Positions 30,109-39,923 of a DNA stretch of 64,000 nt are shown here, piece by piece (within the stretch, counting starts at the first letter, position 1; every line of letters begins with the position of its first letter). The translations under genes were made by a program, and so were the position numbers. Under the pieces are notes generated by a model. The model searched no databases. It was not told the DNA's origin and saw only the letters and a list, made by a program, of their open reading frames with translations. Origin of the DNA: Nitrobacter sp051535235 (GTDB lineage: Bacteria; Pseudomonadota; Alphaproteobacteria; Rhizobiales; Xanthobacteraceae); the NCBI RefSeq assembly GCF_051535235.1, contig NZ_JBPPLZ010000003.1:1-64000 (forward strand), written 5' to 3'.

Positions 30109-30789
30109 CTACTTCATTCGTCCCCTCGGCCTCAACGCCGGGTGATCCGCCTCCACCGGCAGGTTGGCGTCGATCACGAGGTCCAGTGCCTCCTGCGGGG
30201 CGCGGTCGATGTCGACGCCGCCGCGGCGCATTTCCTTCAGCGCGGCGCGGATCGCCTCCTGCTCGTTGAGAACCTCTCGGCCGGTGCGCGAGGGGCCGAT
30301 GACAGGCCAGTGACGATTTCGGGTCCTGGCCTCCAGCCGCGCCATCTTCAACGCCTCCATCGCCTGCATCAGCTTGTCGATGTCGGTGTCCGGTTTCTCC
30401 TCCAGTTCGCGCACCATCCGCTCGGCGATCGCAACCAGCCGTCCTGTCAACGCGGCCGTCTTTTGCCGTGGGCCGGCCCGCCAGAGCGGCACGTCATAGG
30501 AATGGCGCGCCGCGAACGCCGGGCGCGTCCAGCCATGATTGCGCTTCCAGAGCGTTATCGTCGAATGGTTGACGCCGGTTCGGGCCTGTATCTGCGCAAA
30601 GGTCAGCGTGGTCGTCTCCACAAGGTGCCGCACGGCACGGACGCTGGAATCCGGATGCGGCCGCCTTGTGCCCTTTGGCCGGTCGCTTGCCTGAACGGCG
30701 GGCGGACCCGCAACGGTCGAGCCCTCGGCGGGTTCGTCCGGCTTGACGCGGAAGCGGGCGAGGACGGGAGGTATGTGCGGTGGGGTCAT
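30109..30789 (-). CDS. Helix-turn-helix protein of unknown role
   Basis: 226 residues. A proline-rich start leads to a helix-turn-helix (residues 50-90): VETTTLTFAQIQARTGVNHSTITLWKRNHGW, typical of transposase/terminase-small-subunit-type HTHs. The rest is charged and helical (TGRLVAIAERMVRELEEKPDTDIDKLMQ) with no recognised domain. Composition is host-like, unlike the AT-rich gene 11 bases downstream on the same strand. Divergent from cynS. It may be a regulator or a domesticated mobile-element protein. Confidence 0.7.
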   Translation of the reverse strand: MTPPHIPPVLARFRVKPDEPAEGSTVAGPPAVQASDRPKGTRRPHPDSSVRAVRHLVETTTLTFAQIQARTGVNHSTITLWKRNHGWTRPAFAARHSYDVPLWRAGPRQKTAALTGRLVAIAERMVRELEEKPDTDIDKLMQAMEALKMARLEARTRNRHWPVIGPSRTGREVLNEQEAIRAALKEMRRGGVDIDRAPQEALDLVIDANLPVEADHPALRPRGRMK

Positions 30790-31025
30790 GTACGGAATAT
30801 AATCCTATTTTACGGCGACGGCAAGGGGGTTGAGGCTAGCGCTTCGCGTATGCCTCGCGCGTAGCTGCGCCGGTTATGGCAGTGCCCGCTCAAGCGGCAT
30901 TCGCTGCGCAAATTCTGGTCAATCGCTCGCCGTCCGCGCTGATTTTCTCAGGTCAGTCGCTGTCTTGTCCATGGCACGTGCATTGCACGGCCCTTGTCCC
31001 AGACGTTTTCAGACGGGAGGACATG

Positions 31026-31514
31026 ATGAAGCGTTCCGACCTCACCGAAAAGATTCTCGACATCAAGCGCGAGAAGGAATGGAGCTGGAAGTACATCGCC
31101 GGCGAGATCGGCGGGTTTTCGGAAATCCTGATCGTCAGCGCGTTGCTCGGCCACATGAAACTGACCAGGCCGCAGGCGGCGGCGGCCGGAAAGCTGTTCG
31201 GCCTTTCCAAGACGGAAATCGCGATGCTCAACGAGGTGCCGACGCGAGGGCAGGGCACGCCGATGCCGCCGACCGATCCGTTGATCTATCGGTTGTACGA
31301 ACTGGTCATGATCAACGGACCGGCGCTGAAAGCGCTGATTGAGGAAGAATTCGGCGACGGCATCATGTCGGCGATCGACTTCGACCTGGAGATCGCGCGC
31401 GTCGCCCATCCCAAGGGCGATCGCGTCAGGATCGGCATGAGCGGCAAGTTCCTGCCGTTCAAGTATTACGGCGCGACCGGGAATAATCTCGAATACGGCT
31501 TCAAGGAGGAGTGA
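31026..31514 (+). CDS. cynS: Cyanate hydratase (cyanase)
   Basis: 162 residues. Converts cyanate and bicarbonate to ammonia and CO2; homodecamer in the cytosol. The catalytic trio is present: Arg89 and Glu92 in YRLYELVMI and Ser115 in GDGIMSAIDF. The N-terminal HTH-like domain (DIKREKEWSWKYIAGEIGG) is typical. GGGAGG lies 5-8 bases ahead of two adjacent ATGs (31023, 31026). No cyanate transporter or carbonic anhydrase gene (cynABD, cynT) lies beside it, so CO2 recycling must rely on other genes. Useful for nitrogen supply or cyanate detoxification. Confidence 0.95.
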   Translation: MKRSDLTEKILDIKREKEWSWKYIAGEIGGFSEILIVSALLGHMKLTRPQAAAAGKLFGLSKTEIAMLNEVPTRGQGTPMPPTDPLIYRLYELVMINGPALKALIEEEFGDGIMSAIDFDLEIARVAHPKGDRVRIGMSGKFLPFKYYGATGNNLEYGFKEE

Positions 31515-31675
31515 TAGCGCCGGTCGTTGTCGTGCCGGACGGATCAGTGTGGTGCAGGCGCCTTCGGTTAACATGCCCTGAATATAAGGCTGGTTTTTCC
31601 GCCGTTCGGATTGTTCAAACGACAAGGTCCGATTGTTATTCCCGCGGATGGAACGTCGCACGCGAGGAAAGCCAT

Positions 31676-32080
31676 ATGACACGCTGTAGTCTGCTTGCCG
31701 TTGTTGCCGGCACGTTGCTGGTGGGGACGGCCGCCGCCGCGCAATCACCGGTGCTCGACAAACTCGCGCGGCGGAGCGCCGATGTGGTCGAATTGCAGCA
31801 TCGTCAGGATGGCTTTGTGCGTGTCCAGAGCACGGTGAGCTTTTTTGTGCCCGGTCCGTCCGGCGAGAGTAGCGAGGCTGAAAAGTTGCGGGAAAAAGCC
31901 CGGCAGTCGATTTATGCGACCGCGGCGCGGGAATGCGATCTGCTGAAAGCGACCTTGGCGAGCGACTGCCGGCTGGAATCGGTCAACAGCAACGTCAACT
32001 CCAGCCGTCAGTACGGTTCGGCCCAACAGGAGGGTTTCACGATCAACGGAACGATGACGTTCCGGATAACGCTGAAATAG
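31676..32080 (+). CDS. Exported protein of unknown function
   Basis: 134 residues. A signal peptide (MTRCSLLAVVAGTLLVGTAAAAQ) is cleaved probably after AAA-A near residue 22. The mature part has alternating strands (GFVRVQSTVSFFVPG; GFTINGTMTFRITLK) and two cysteines (RECDLL, SDCRLE) that could form a disulfide. Family not recognised. Follows cynS by 160 bases and converges with the ATPase inhibitor gene. Confidence 0.75.
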   Translation: MTRCSLLAVVAGTLLVGTAAAAQSPVLDKLARRSADVVELQHRQDGFVRVQSTVSFFVPGPSGESSEAEKLREKARQSIYATAARECDLLKATLASDCRLESVNSNVNSSRQYGSAQQEGFTINGTMTFRITLK

Positions 32081-32098
32081 CGCAAAAATCCCGCGCCT

Positions 32099-32422
32099 CT
32101 ACGTCCCCGCCTTCACTTGCGCGATGGCCTCGGCCATCAGGGCGTCCATCTGGACGCGGAGCTGTTGTTCGGTGAGCGCGACGCCCTTGGCGGAAAGATC
32201 GCGCATCACCTTGTGAACGACGTCGTTGTCACCCGGCTGCTCGAAGTCGGCGGCGATGACCTCCCTGGCATAGGCACCGGCGGCATCGCCGGAGATGCCC
32301 AGCTTTTCCGCGACCCACAATCCCAGCAATCTGTTGCGGCGCGCCTCGGCCTTGAATTTCTGCTCCTCGTCGAGGGCGAATTTCTTCTCAAAACCTTCTT
32401 CACGTTTGTCGAATGTGGTCAT
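32099..32422 (-). CDS. F1-ATPase inhibitor subunit zeta (DUF1476)
   Basis: 107 residues, the usual size. The start MTTFDKREEGFEKKFALDEE is the conserved inhibitory N terminus of alphaproteobacterial zeta, which blocks the hydrolytic direction of the F1 motor (shown in Paracoccus). The rest, KAEARRNRLLGLWVAEKLG and YAREVIAADFEQPGDNDVV, forms the four-helix body. An upstream extension to 32491 is not needed. Divergent from purC. Confidence 0.94.
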   Translation of the reverse strand: MTTFDKREEGFEKKFALDEEQKFKAEARRNRLLGLWVAEKLGISGDAAGAYAREVIAADFEQPGDNDVVHKVMRDLSAKGVALTEQQLRVQMDALMAEAIAQVKAGT

Positions 32423-32742
32423 GGCCAGGTTCCGGTTCCGTTGCCGATGAAGAAGCCGTGAGCGGCCACGTTGCCGCAGCCGGTTCAACAACCTAGATAA
32501 GGATTGGCCGATCCGGGAACAACGGACGCAAGGTCGCAGGGGAGCGGGGTAAAACTTCCCGGTAAAGGCCTGAATTGATTGTGCCGGGTGGCCCGATCGG
32601 CTAGGTTGCGGACAGGCTCGGTTCTTGTTCTGTTTCCTGTTCTAATCCAAGATCCTGGCCTTCGCGGCAGCTCCGCCACGGGTCACATCGAACGCTCGGA
32701 GCACCCAGTTTCATGGATTTCAACAACACACGGTACATCCCA
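32423..32742. promoter_or_regulatory. Divergent control region, zeta / purC
   Basis: 320 bases holding the start regions of both genes. Three TGTTCT/GTTC words at 32620-32645 draw the eye but are not spaced as a LexA box. No riboswitch-like structure or clear promoter was assigned. Confidence 0.4.
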
Positions 32743-33510
32743 ATGAGCCGTCGGCGTCGCATTTACGAAGGCAAGGCCAAGGTGCTTTACGAAGGACCGG
32801 AGCCGGGCACACTGATCCAGCATTTCAAGGACGACGCGACCGCGTTCAATGCCAAGAAACATCAGGTGATCGAAGGCAAAGGCGTCCTCAACAACCGGAT
32901 TTCGGAATACCTGTTCCAGCACCTCAACGACATCGGGGTGCCGACCCATTTCATCCGCCGTCTCAACATGCGCGAGCAGTTGATCCGCGAGGTCGAGATC
33001 GTGCCGCTCGAGGTCGTGATCCGCAACGTTGCGGCGGGGTCGCTGTCGCAGCGGCTGGGCATCGAGGAAGGCACCCAGCTACCGCGCTCCATCATCGAGT
33101 TCTACTACAAGAACGACCAGCTCAACGATCCCATGGTCTCCGAGGAGCACGTCACGGCGTTCGGCTGGGCGACGCCGCAGGAGATCGACGACATCATGGC
33201 GCTGGCGATCCGCGTCAACGATTTCCTCACCGGGCTGTTTCTCGGCATCGGCATCCGCCTGGTCGATTTCAAGATGGAATGTGGCCGGCTGTTCGAGAAC
33301 GAGATGATGCGGATCGTCGTCGCCGATGAAATTTCGCCCGACTCGTGCCGGCTGTGGGACATCAAGTCGAACGAGAAGCTCGACAAGGACCGCTTCCGCC
33401 GCGATCTCGGCGGGCTGGTGGAAGCCTACACCGAAGTTGCGAAGCGGCTCGGCATCCTGATGGAAAACGAACGGCCCGTCGGCGCCGGCCCGGTGCTGGT
33501 GAAGGGTTGA
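32743..33510 (+). CDS. purC: SAICAR synthetase
   Basis: 255 residues. Adds aspartate to CAIR in purine synthesis. Family pattern: RRRIYEGKAKVLYEGPE at the start, FNAKKHQVIEGKG, VPLEVVIRNVAAGS, and the LVDFKMECGR/DEISPDSCRLWD active-site blocks. An in-frame ATG at 32713 would add 10 residues; the ATG at 32743 (MSRRRR) matches relatives. First gene of purC-purS-purQ-X-purL. Confidence 0.97.
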   Translation: MSRRRRIYEGKAKVLYEGPEPGTLIQHFKDDATAFNAKKHQVIEGKGVLNNRISEYLFQHLNDIGVPTHFIRRLNMREQLIREVEIVPLEVVIRNVAAGSLSQRLGIEEGTQLPRSIIEFYYKNDQLNDPMVSEEHVTAFGWATPQEIDDIMALAIRVNDFLTGLFLGIGIRLVDFKMECGRLFENEMMRIVVADEISPDSCRLWDIKSNEKLDKDRFRRDLGGLVEAYTEVAKRLGILMENERPVGAGPVLVKG

Positions 33511-33519
33511 TTCCGATCG

Positions 33520-33613
33520 GTTATTCCGGGGCGGCGCGGAGCGTCGAGCCCGGAATCCAGGAAGTGGGGCCAGATTCCGGATCGATCCGCCGTGCGGATC
33601 GTCCGGAATGACG
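33520..33613. repeat. Family A inverted repeat between purC and purS
   Basis: Opens with TTATTCCGGGGC and ends with GTCCGGAATGACGA, with inner CCCGGAATCC / AGATTCCGGAT pairs. Same class as 648-757. It sits inside an operon, so it would be part of the mRNA and could affect its stability. Confidence 0.72.
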
Positions 33614-33621
33614 AGGGTGGG

Positions 33622-33864
33622 ATGAAAGCGCGCGTCACCGTTACTTTGAAAACCGGCATTCTCGATCCGCAGGGCAAGGCGATCGAGGGCGCGCTGAAGT
33701 CGCTCGGCGTCGACGGCATCGCCAGCGTGCGCCAGGGCAAGGTGTTCGACATCGAACTCGCTGGCGCGGACAAGGCCAAGGCGGAAGCCGTGTTGAAGGC
33801 CGCCGCCGACAAGCTGCTGGCAAATACCGTGATAGAGAATTATCGCGTCGAGGTTCTCGGCTAG
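33622..33864 (+). CDS. purS: FGAM synthase PurS subunit
   Basis: 80 residues from ATG at 33622 (MKARVTVTLKTGILDPQGKA). PurS bridges PurQ and PurL in the three-part FGAM synthase of alphaproteobacteria and Gram-positives. GKVFDIELAG and the C-terminal NTVIENYRVEVLG are typical. Twelve bases before purQ. Confidence 0.96.
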   Translation: MKARVTVTLKTGILDPQGKAIEGALKSLGVDGIASVRQGKVFDIELAGADKAKAEAVLKAAADKLLANTVIENYRVEVLG

Positions 33865-33876
33865 GCGACGCACGAC

Positions 33877-34578
33877 ATGAAGCCCGCAGTTCTCGTCTTT
33901 CCCGGCATCAATCGCGAGCGCGACATGGCGCGCGCATTGCGGCTCGTGTCCGGGCGGGAACCCGCCATGGTCTGGCACGCGGAAACCTCGCTGCCTGAAG
34001 GCACCGATCTCGTCGTGGTGCCCGGCGGGTTTTCCTATGGCGACTATCTTCGCTGTGGCGCCATCGCCGCGCGCGCCCCGGTCATGGACGCGGTGCGCGC
34101 CTTTGCTTCTCAAGGCGGTCTCGTGCTTGGCGTCTGCAACGGTTTTCAAATTCTCTGCGAATCCGGCCTGCTGCCGGGCATCCTGATGCGCAATGCGCGG
34201 CTGAAGTTCATCTGCCATGACGTGCATCTGCGGGTCGAGCGGTCCGATACTCCGTTCACGCGCGGCTACAATGCCGGGCAGGTGATCCGCGTGCCGGTCG
34301 CCCACGGCGAGGGCAATTACGCTGCCGATGAAGAGACCGTCCGCCGCCTCGAAGGCGAAGGCCGCGTTCTCTATCGTTATTGCTCGCCGTCGGGCGAGGT
34401 CGGCGACACCCACAACATCAACGGCGCGGCGCAGTCGATCGCCGGCATCGTCAACGAGCGCGGCAACGTGCTCGGCATGATGCCGCATCCGGAAAACCAT
34501 GTCGAAGACGTCATGGGCTGCACCGACGGCCGCGGGCTGTTCGCAGGTCTCGTCGCGCATCTGGAGCGGGCGGCGTGA
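33877..34578 (+). CDS. purQ: FGAM synthase glutaminase subunit PurQ
   Basis: 233 residues. Class I glutamine amidotransferase supplying ammonia to PurL. The nucleophile elbow GVCNGFQILCESGLLPG carries the catalytic cysteine; the His/Glu pair is in MMPHPENHVED near the C terminus. The stop overlaps the GTG of the next gene by 4 bases (GTGA). Confidence 0.97.
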   Translation: MKPAVLVFPGINRERDMARALRLVSGREPAMVWHAETSLPEGTDLVVVPGGFSYGDYLRCGAIAARAPVMDAVRAFASQGGLVLGVCNGFQILCESGLLPGILMRNARLKFICHDVHLRVERSDTPFTRGYNAGQVIRVPVAHGEGNYAADEETVRRLEGEGRVLYRYCSPSGEVGDTHNINGAAQSIAGIVNERGNVLGMMPHPENHVEDVMGCTDGRGLFAGLVAHLERAA

Positions 34579-35053
34579 GCGATCCAGAGCGAGTGGGTCT
34601 TCTTTTGAAGGAAGCCAAACGAATCGCTTGTGAGTATTATTTTCTGACCAAGAAGCCTCTTGGCGTCACTGGAGAAGTTGCTGAGTACGAAGCCGCCAAA
34701 TGGCTTGAGCTGAATCTAGAGACTGCGAGAACCCCATACTACGATGCCTCGAAGGAAATCGGAGGTCGCTGTGTTCGATATCAGATAAAGGGCCGGGCGG
34801 TTGATCGAGCTAATCCTCGTCGAGGCCGTGTTGGAAGTATAAGGTTGTCCGGCGACTTTGATTCAGTTCTCCTCGTCCTCCTCGATAAAGAAACGCTAGA
34901 TGCGATTGAAATTTGGGAGGCGAGCAAGCAAAGCATTCAGGATCGAATAGCGGGCTTAACAGGGGCTGCGCCTACGCAACGTAATGCGATATCGATCAGT
35001 CAATTCGTCTCGCAAGCTACAATAGGCGCGACAAAAGTTTGGGCTCAAGCTCA

Positions 35054-35057
<4 letters not shown>
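34575..35057 (+). CDS. Inserted AT-rich gene between purQ and purL; possible PD-(D/E)XK-fold protein (DUF6998-like)
   Basis: 160 residues from a GTG at 34575 that overlaps the purQ stop (GTGA); its TGA overlaps the purL ATG (ATGA). Composition and codons are much AT-richer than both neighbours, so it was probably acquired. The pattern LGVTGEVAEYEAAKWL (Glu34, Glu38), YYDASKE (Asp57) and VRYQIKGRA (Gln70, Lys72), followed by FDSVLLVLLDKETLDAIEIWEA, fits the acid-Asp-(Q/E)xK order of the PD-(D/E)XK nuclease fold and looks like DUF6998 proteins. No purine function is known for such a domain. Purine operons of relatives usually lack it. Fold assignment is inference; the open frame and its couplings are directly visible. 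Confidence 0.78.
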
Positions 35058-37264
<2,207 letters not shown>

Positions 37265-37450
37265 CCGCAGTTCACAGCACGCAGCGCGTGCCGCAAGCCG
37301 GCGCTCCCCCGCGCGGGTTACCTTCGCTCTTGCGATTGGCAAAGTTCGTGCGAGTATGGGATCGAGCTGCGTGACGTGACGAGATAGCCATATTAAGTTG
37401 AACTGCCGTCGCGGAGATTCCGAGATGTGGCGGATTTGGGAGACACTCTG

Positions 37451-37684
37451 ATGCCGATGGAAGCGCGGGAAATCGAGTCGATGATCAAGGAGGCGATTCC
37501 GGACGCCCAGGTGACGATCCAGGACCTCGCCGGTGACGGCAACCATTACTCGGCCACCGTGATCTCGGAGTCGTTCCGCGGCAAGTCCCGCGTGCAGCAG
37601 CATCAGATCGTCTATCAGTCGCTGAAGGGCCAGATGGGCGGCGTGCTCCACGCACTGGCGTTGCAGACCGGCGTTCCGGAGTAG
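37451..37684 (+). CDS. bolA: BolA-family protein
   Basis: 77 residues. BolA proteins pair with CGFS monothiol glutaredoxins to handle [2Fe-2S] clusters. The GDGNHYSATVIS strand and the RVQQHQIVYQSLKG helix with the conserved His51 are present. A GTG at 37427 would add 8 residues; ATG at 37451 matches relatives. Its likely partner grxD lies 3.8 kb downstream at 41445, beyond ltrA and the egt genes. Confidence 0.93.
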   Translation: MPMEAREIESMIKEAIPDAQVTIQDLAGDGNHYSATVISESFRGKSRVQQHQIVYQSLKGQMGGVLHALALQTGVPE

Positions 37685-37711
37685 TCCCGCCGCGCCGTCG
37701 CAGAGGGGCTG

Positions 37712-38899
37712 ATGCCGCGCGCCAACGACGATGGCAGGCTCTTGCGGGAGCGCAGCCCTGACCAGCACAACCGCGTAACCTACGTCGAACTGTTCTTCGA
37801 CCTGGTGTTCGTCTTCGCGATCACGCAAATCTCCCACACGCTGCTCGCGCACTTCACGCCGCTCGGCGTGCTGCAAGTCAGTATGCTGATGCTGGCGGTA
37901 TGGTGGGTCTGGGTCTTTACCTCGTGGACCACCAACTGGCTCGACCCCGACCGCGCGCCGGTGCGGATCATGCTGTTTGGCCTGATGCTCGCCGGCCTCT
38001 TGCTGTCGACCTCCATTCCGAAGGCTTTCGACAACCGCGGCCTGATATTCGCAGTCGCCTATTCCGCGATGCAGGTCGGGCGTACGCTGTTCTTCCTGTG
38101 GTCGGTGCCGACGACGGCGGTCGGCCAGCGTAACAACTTCATCCGCATCCTGATCTGGCTTGTCGCGAGTGCGGTGTTCTGGATCGCGGGCGGGCTGGCC
38201 GATGGCAATGTTCGCATCGCCCTATGGCTGGTCGCGCTCGCGATCGAATATGCCGGCCCGGCGATGCGGTTTCACACGCCACGCCTTGGCGCCTCGACCA
38301 CGCAGGACTGGGAAGTCGAGGGCGGCCACATGGCCGAACGCTGCGCGCTGTTCATCATCATCGCGCTCGGCGAATCCATCGTCGTCACCGGCGCGACCTT
38401 CGCCGAGGCGGTATGGACGGTGACCACTGTTTGCGCCTTTGTGGTGGCGCTCGTCGGCAGCATCGCGATGTGGTGGGTCTACTTCCATCTCGGAGCCGAA
38501 GCCGGATCGGAACATATTTTGCAATCGTCGGATTCGGGGCGGCTGGCGCGGCTGGCCTACACCTATCTGCACCTGCCGGTCGTAGCCGGCATCGTGGTGT
38601 CCGCCGTCGGCGACGAGTTGCTGCTGGCGCATCCGGGCGGCCATGTCGGGGCCAAGGAAACGCTCAGCATCGTTGGCGGCCCGCTGCTCTATCTGATCGG
38701 AACGATCCTGTTCAAGCACGCGATCCGCGGCATCTACCAACTCTCCCATCTCGTCGGAATCGTCCTGCTTGTCGTGCTGATCCCATTCGCGTCCCGGTTC
38801 ACGCCGCTGTCGCTTGCGGCAATCGCGGCGGCGGTCCTGATGATCGTGGCGGCGTGGGAAGCGATCTCGCTGGGATCCGATTCGCATCGGGATGCGTAA
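37712..38899 (+). CDS. ltrA: Low temperature requirement protein A (LtrA) family membrane protein
   Basis: 395 residues with about ten or more membrane helices. The LtrA signature VTYVELFFDLVFVFAITQISHTLL starts near residue 20, and AERCALFIIIALGESIVVTGATF is the second conserved block. Named from a Listeria gene needed for growth in the cold; biochemical function unknown. Starts 27 bases after bolA, so it may be co-transcribed. Converges with egtD. Confidence 0.9.
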   Translation: MPRANDDGRLLRERSPDQHNRVTYVELFFDLVFVFAITQISHTLLAHFTPLGVLQVSMLMLAVWWVWVFTSWTTNWLDPDRAPVRIMLFGLMLAGLLLSTSIPKAFDNRGLIFAVAYSAMQVGRTLFFLWSVPTTAVGQRNNFIRILIWLVASAVFWIAGGLADGNVRIALWLVALAIEYAGPAMRFHTPRLGASTTQDWEVEGGHMAERCALFIIIALGESIVVTGATFAEAVWTVTTVCAFVVALVGSIAMWWVYFHLGAEAGSEHILQSSDSGRLARLAYTYLHLPVVAGIVVSAVGDELLLAHPGGHVGAKETLSIVGGPLLYLIGTILFKHAIRGIYQLSHLVGIVLLVVLIPFASRFTPLSLAAIAAAVLMIVAAWEAISLGSDSHRDA

Positions 38900-38915
38900 G
38901 AGGCGATGCCTGAGT

Positions 38916-39878
38916 TCAGCATACCAGCGCGTGAACCGAAAACATTCCGTCGGGATCGGTCCATGATGCGATCGGCCTCCAGCCCGAGCCCTTCGCCAGC
39001 GCGGTGAAGCGATCGATGCTGTATTTGTAGCTGCTTTCGGTGTGAATGCTCTCGCCGGTGCGGAACGGAATGCTGCGGCCCTGCAAACGGACGGTCTGTG
39101 GCCTCTTGCTGATGAGGTGCATTTCGATCCGGTAGCGTTCGCGATTGTAGATCGCGCGATGGGTGAATGCGGACAGGTCGAAATTGCCGCCGAGTTCGCG
39201 GTTGATGCGAGCCAGCATGTTCAGATTGAAGCGCGCGGTGACGCCGGCGGCATCGTTATAGGCGTCGTACAGCACCCGTTCGTTCTTCTCGAGGTCGACG
39301 CCGATCAGCATATGCGCCCCTTCGCCAAGAATCCTGCAGGCTCCGCGCAGAAAGCGGCTGGCTTCGTGGGGCTCGAAGTTGCCGAGCGTCGAGCCGGGGA
39401 AGAAGCCCACCTTCGGCATCGCCTTGACCTGATCGGGCAGAGCGAACGGCGCGGTGAAATCCGCGGTCACCGGATAGATTTGCAGATGCGGAAAGTCCTT
39501 TCGCAGTCCTCGCGCCTGCGCGTTGAGAAAGTCTCCCGATATGTCCACCGGCACATAGGCGGCGAATTCGCATGCCTCCAGCAGCAGCCGCGCCTTGGTG
39601 GCGGCGCCGGCGCCGAACTCCACCAGTGCGGCATGCTTCGGAAGGATCGCAGCGATTTCCGCTGCACGCTCGCGCAGAATGCCAAGCTCGGTGCGGGTCG
39701 GATAGTATTCCGGCAGCCGCGTGATCTGCTCGAACAGTTCGGAGCCGGCGGCATCGTAAAAATACTTCGGCGGAATCTGCTTCGGATGTTGCGTCAGTCC
39801 TGCGATGGCGTCGCTCGCGAATGCCGGTGTCGTCTGGTCGGGAAGTGTCCCGGCCGAAGCGGCAGCGTGCAGATTCAT
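38916..39878 (-). CDS. egtD: L-histidine N-alpha-methyltransferase EgtD
   Basis: 320 residues. Trimethylates histidine to hercynine, first step of ergothioneine synthesis. The SAM-binding glycine loop ALVEFGAGAATKARLLLEA is at residues 84-102; PPKYFYDAAGSELFEQI and FFPGSTLGNF are family blocks, and the C terminus includes the EMHLISKR region. Second gene of egtB-egtD, 45 bases after egtB. Confidence 0.95.
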   Translation of the reverse strand: MNLHAAASAGTLPDQTTPAFASDAIAGLTQHPKQIPPKYFYDAAGSELFEQITRLPEYYPTRTELGILRERAAEIAAILPKHAALVEFGAGAATKARLLLEACEFAAYVPVDISGDFLNAQARGLRKDFPHLQIYPVTADFTAPFALPDQVKAMPKVGFFPGSTLGNFEPHEASRFLRGACRILGEGAHMLIGVDLEKNERVLYDAYNDAAGVTARFNLNMLARINRELGGNFDLSAFTHRAIYNRERYRIEMHLISKRPQTVRLQGRSIPFRTGESIHTESSYKYSIDRFTALAKGSGWRPIASWTDPDGMFSVHALVC

Positions 39879-39923
39879 GACAGCCTCCCTGGCGCGTCGC
39901 GACGCATTTCGGGTTGACGATGA

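Noticed and set aside
32620..32645. Repeated GTTC words before purC as a LexA box
   Set aside because: Spacings are 3 and 8 bases rather than the required 7, and purC is not a damage gene.
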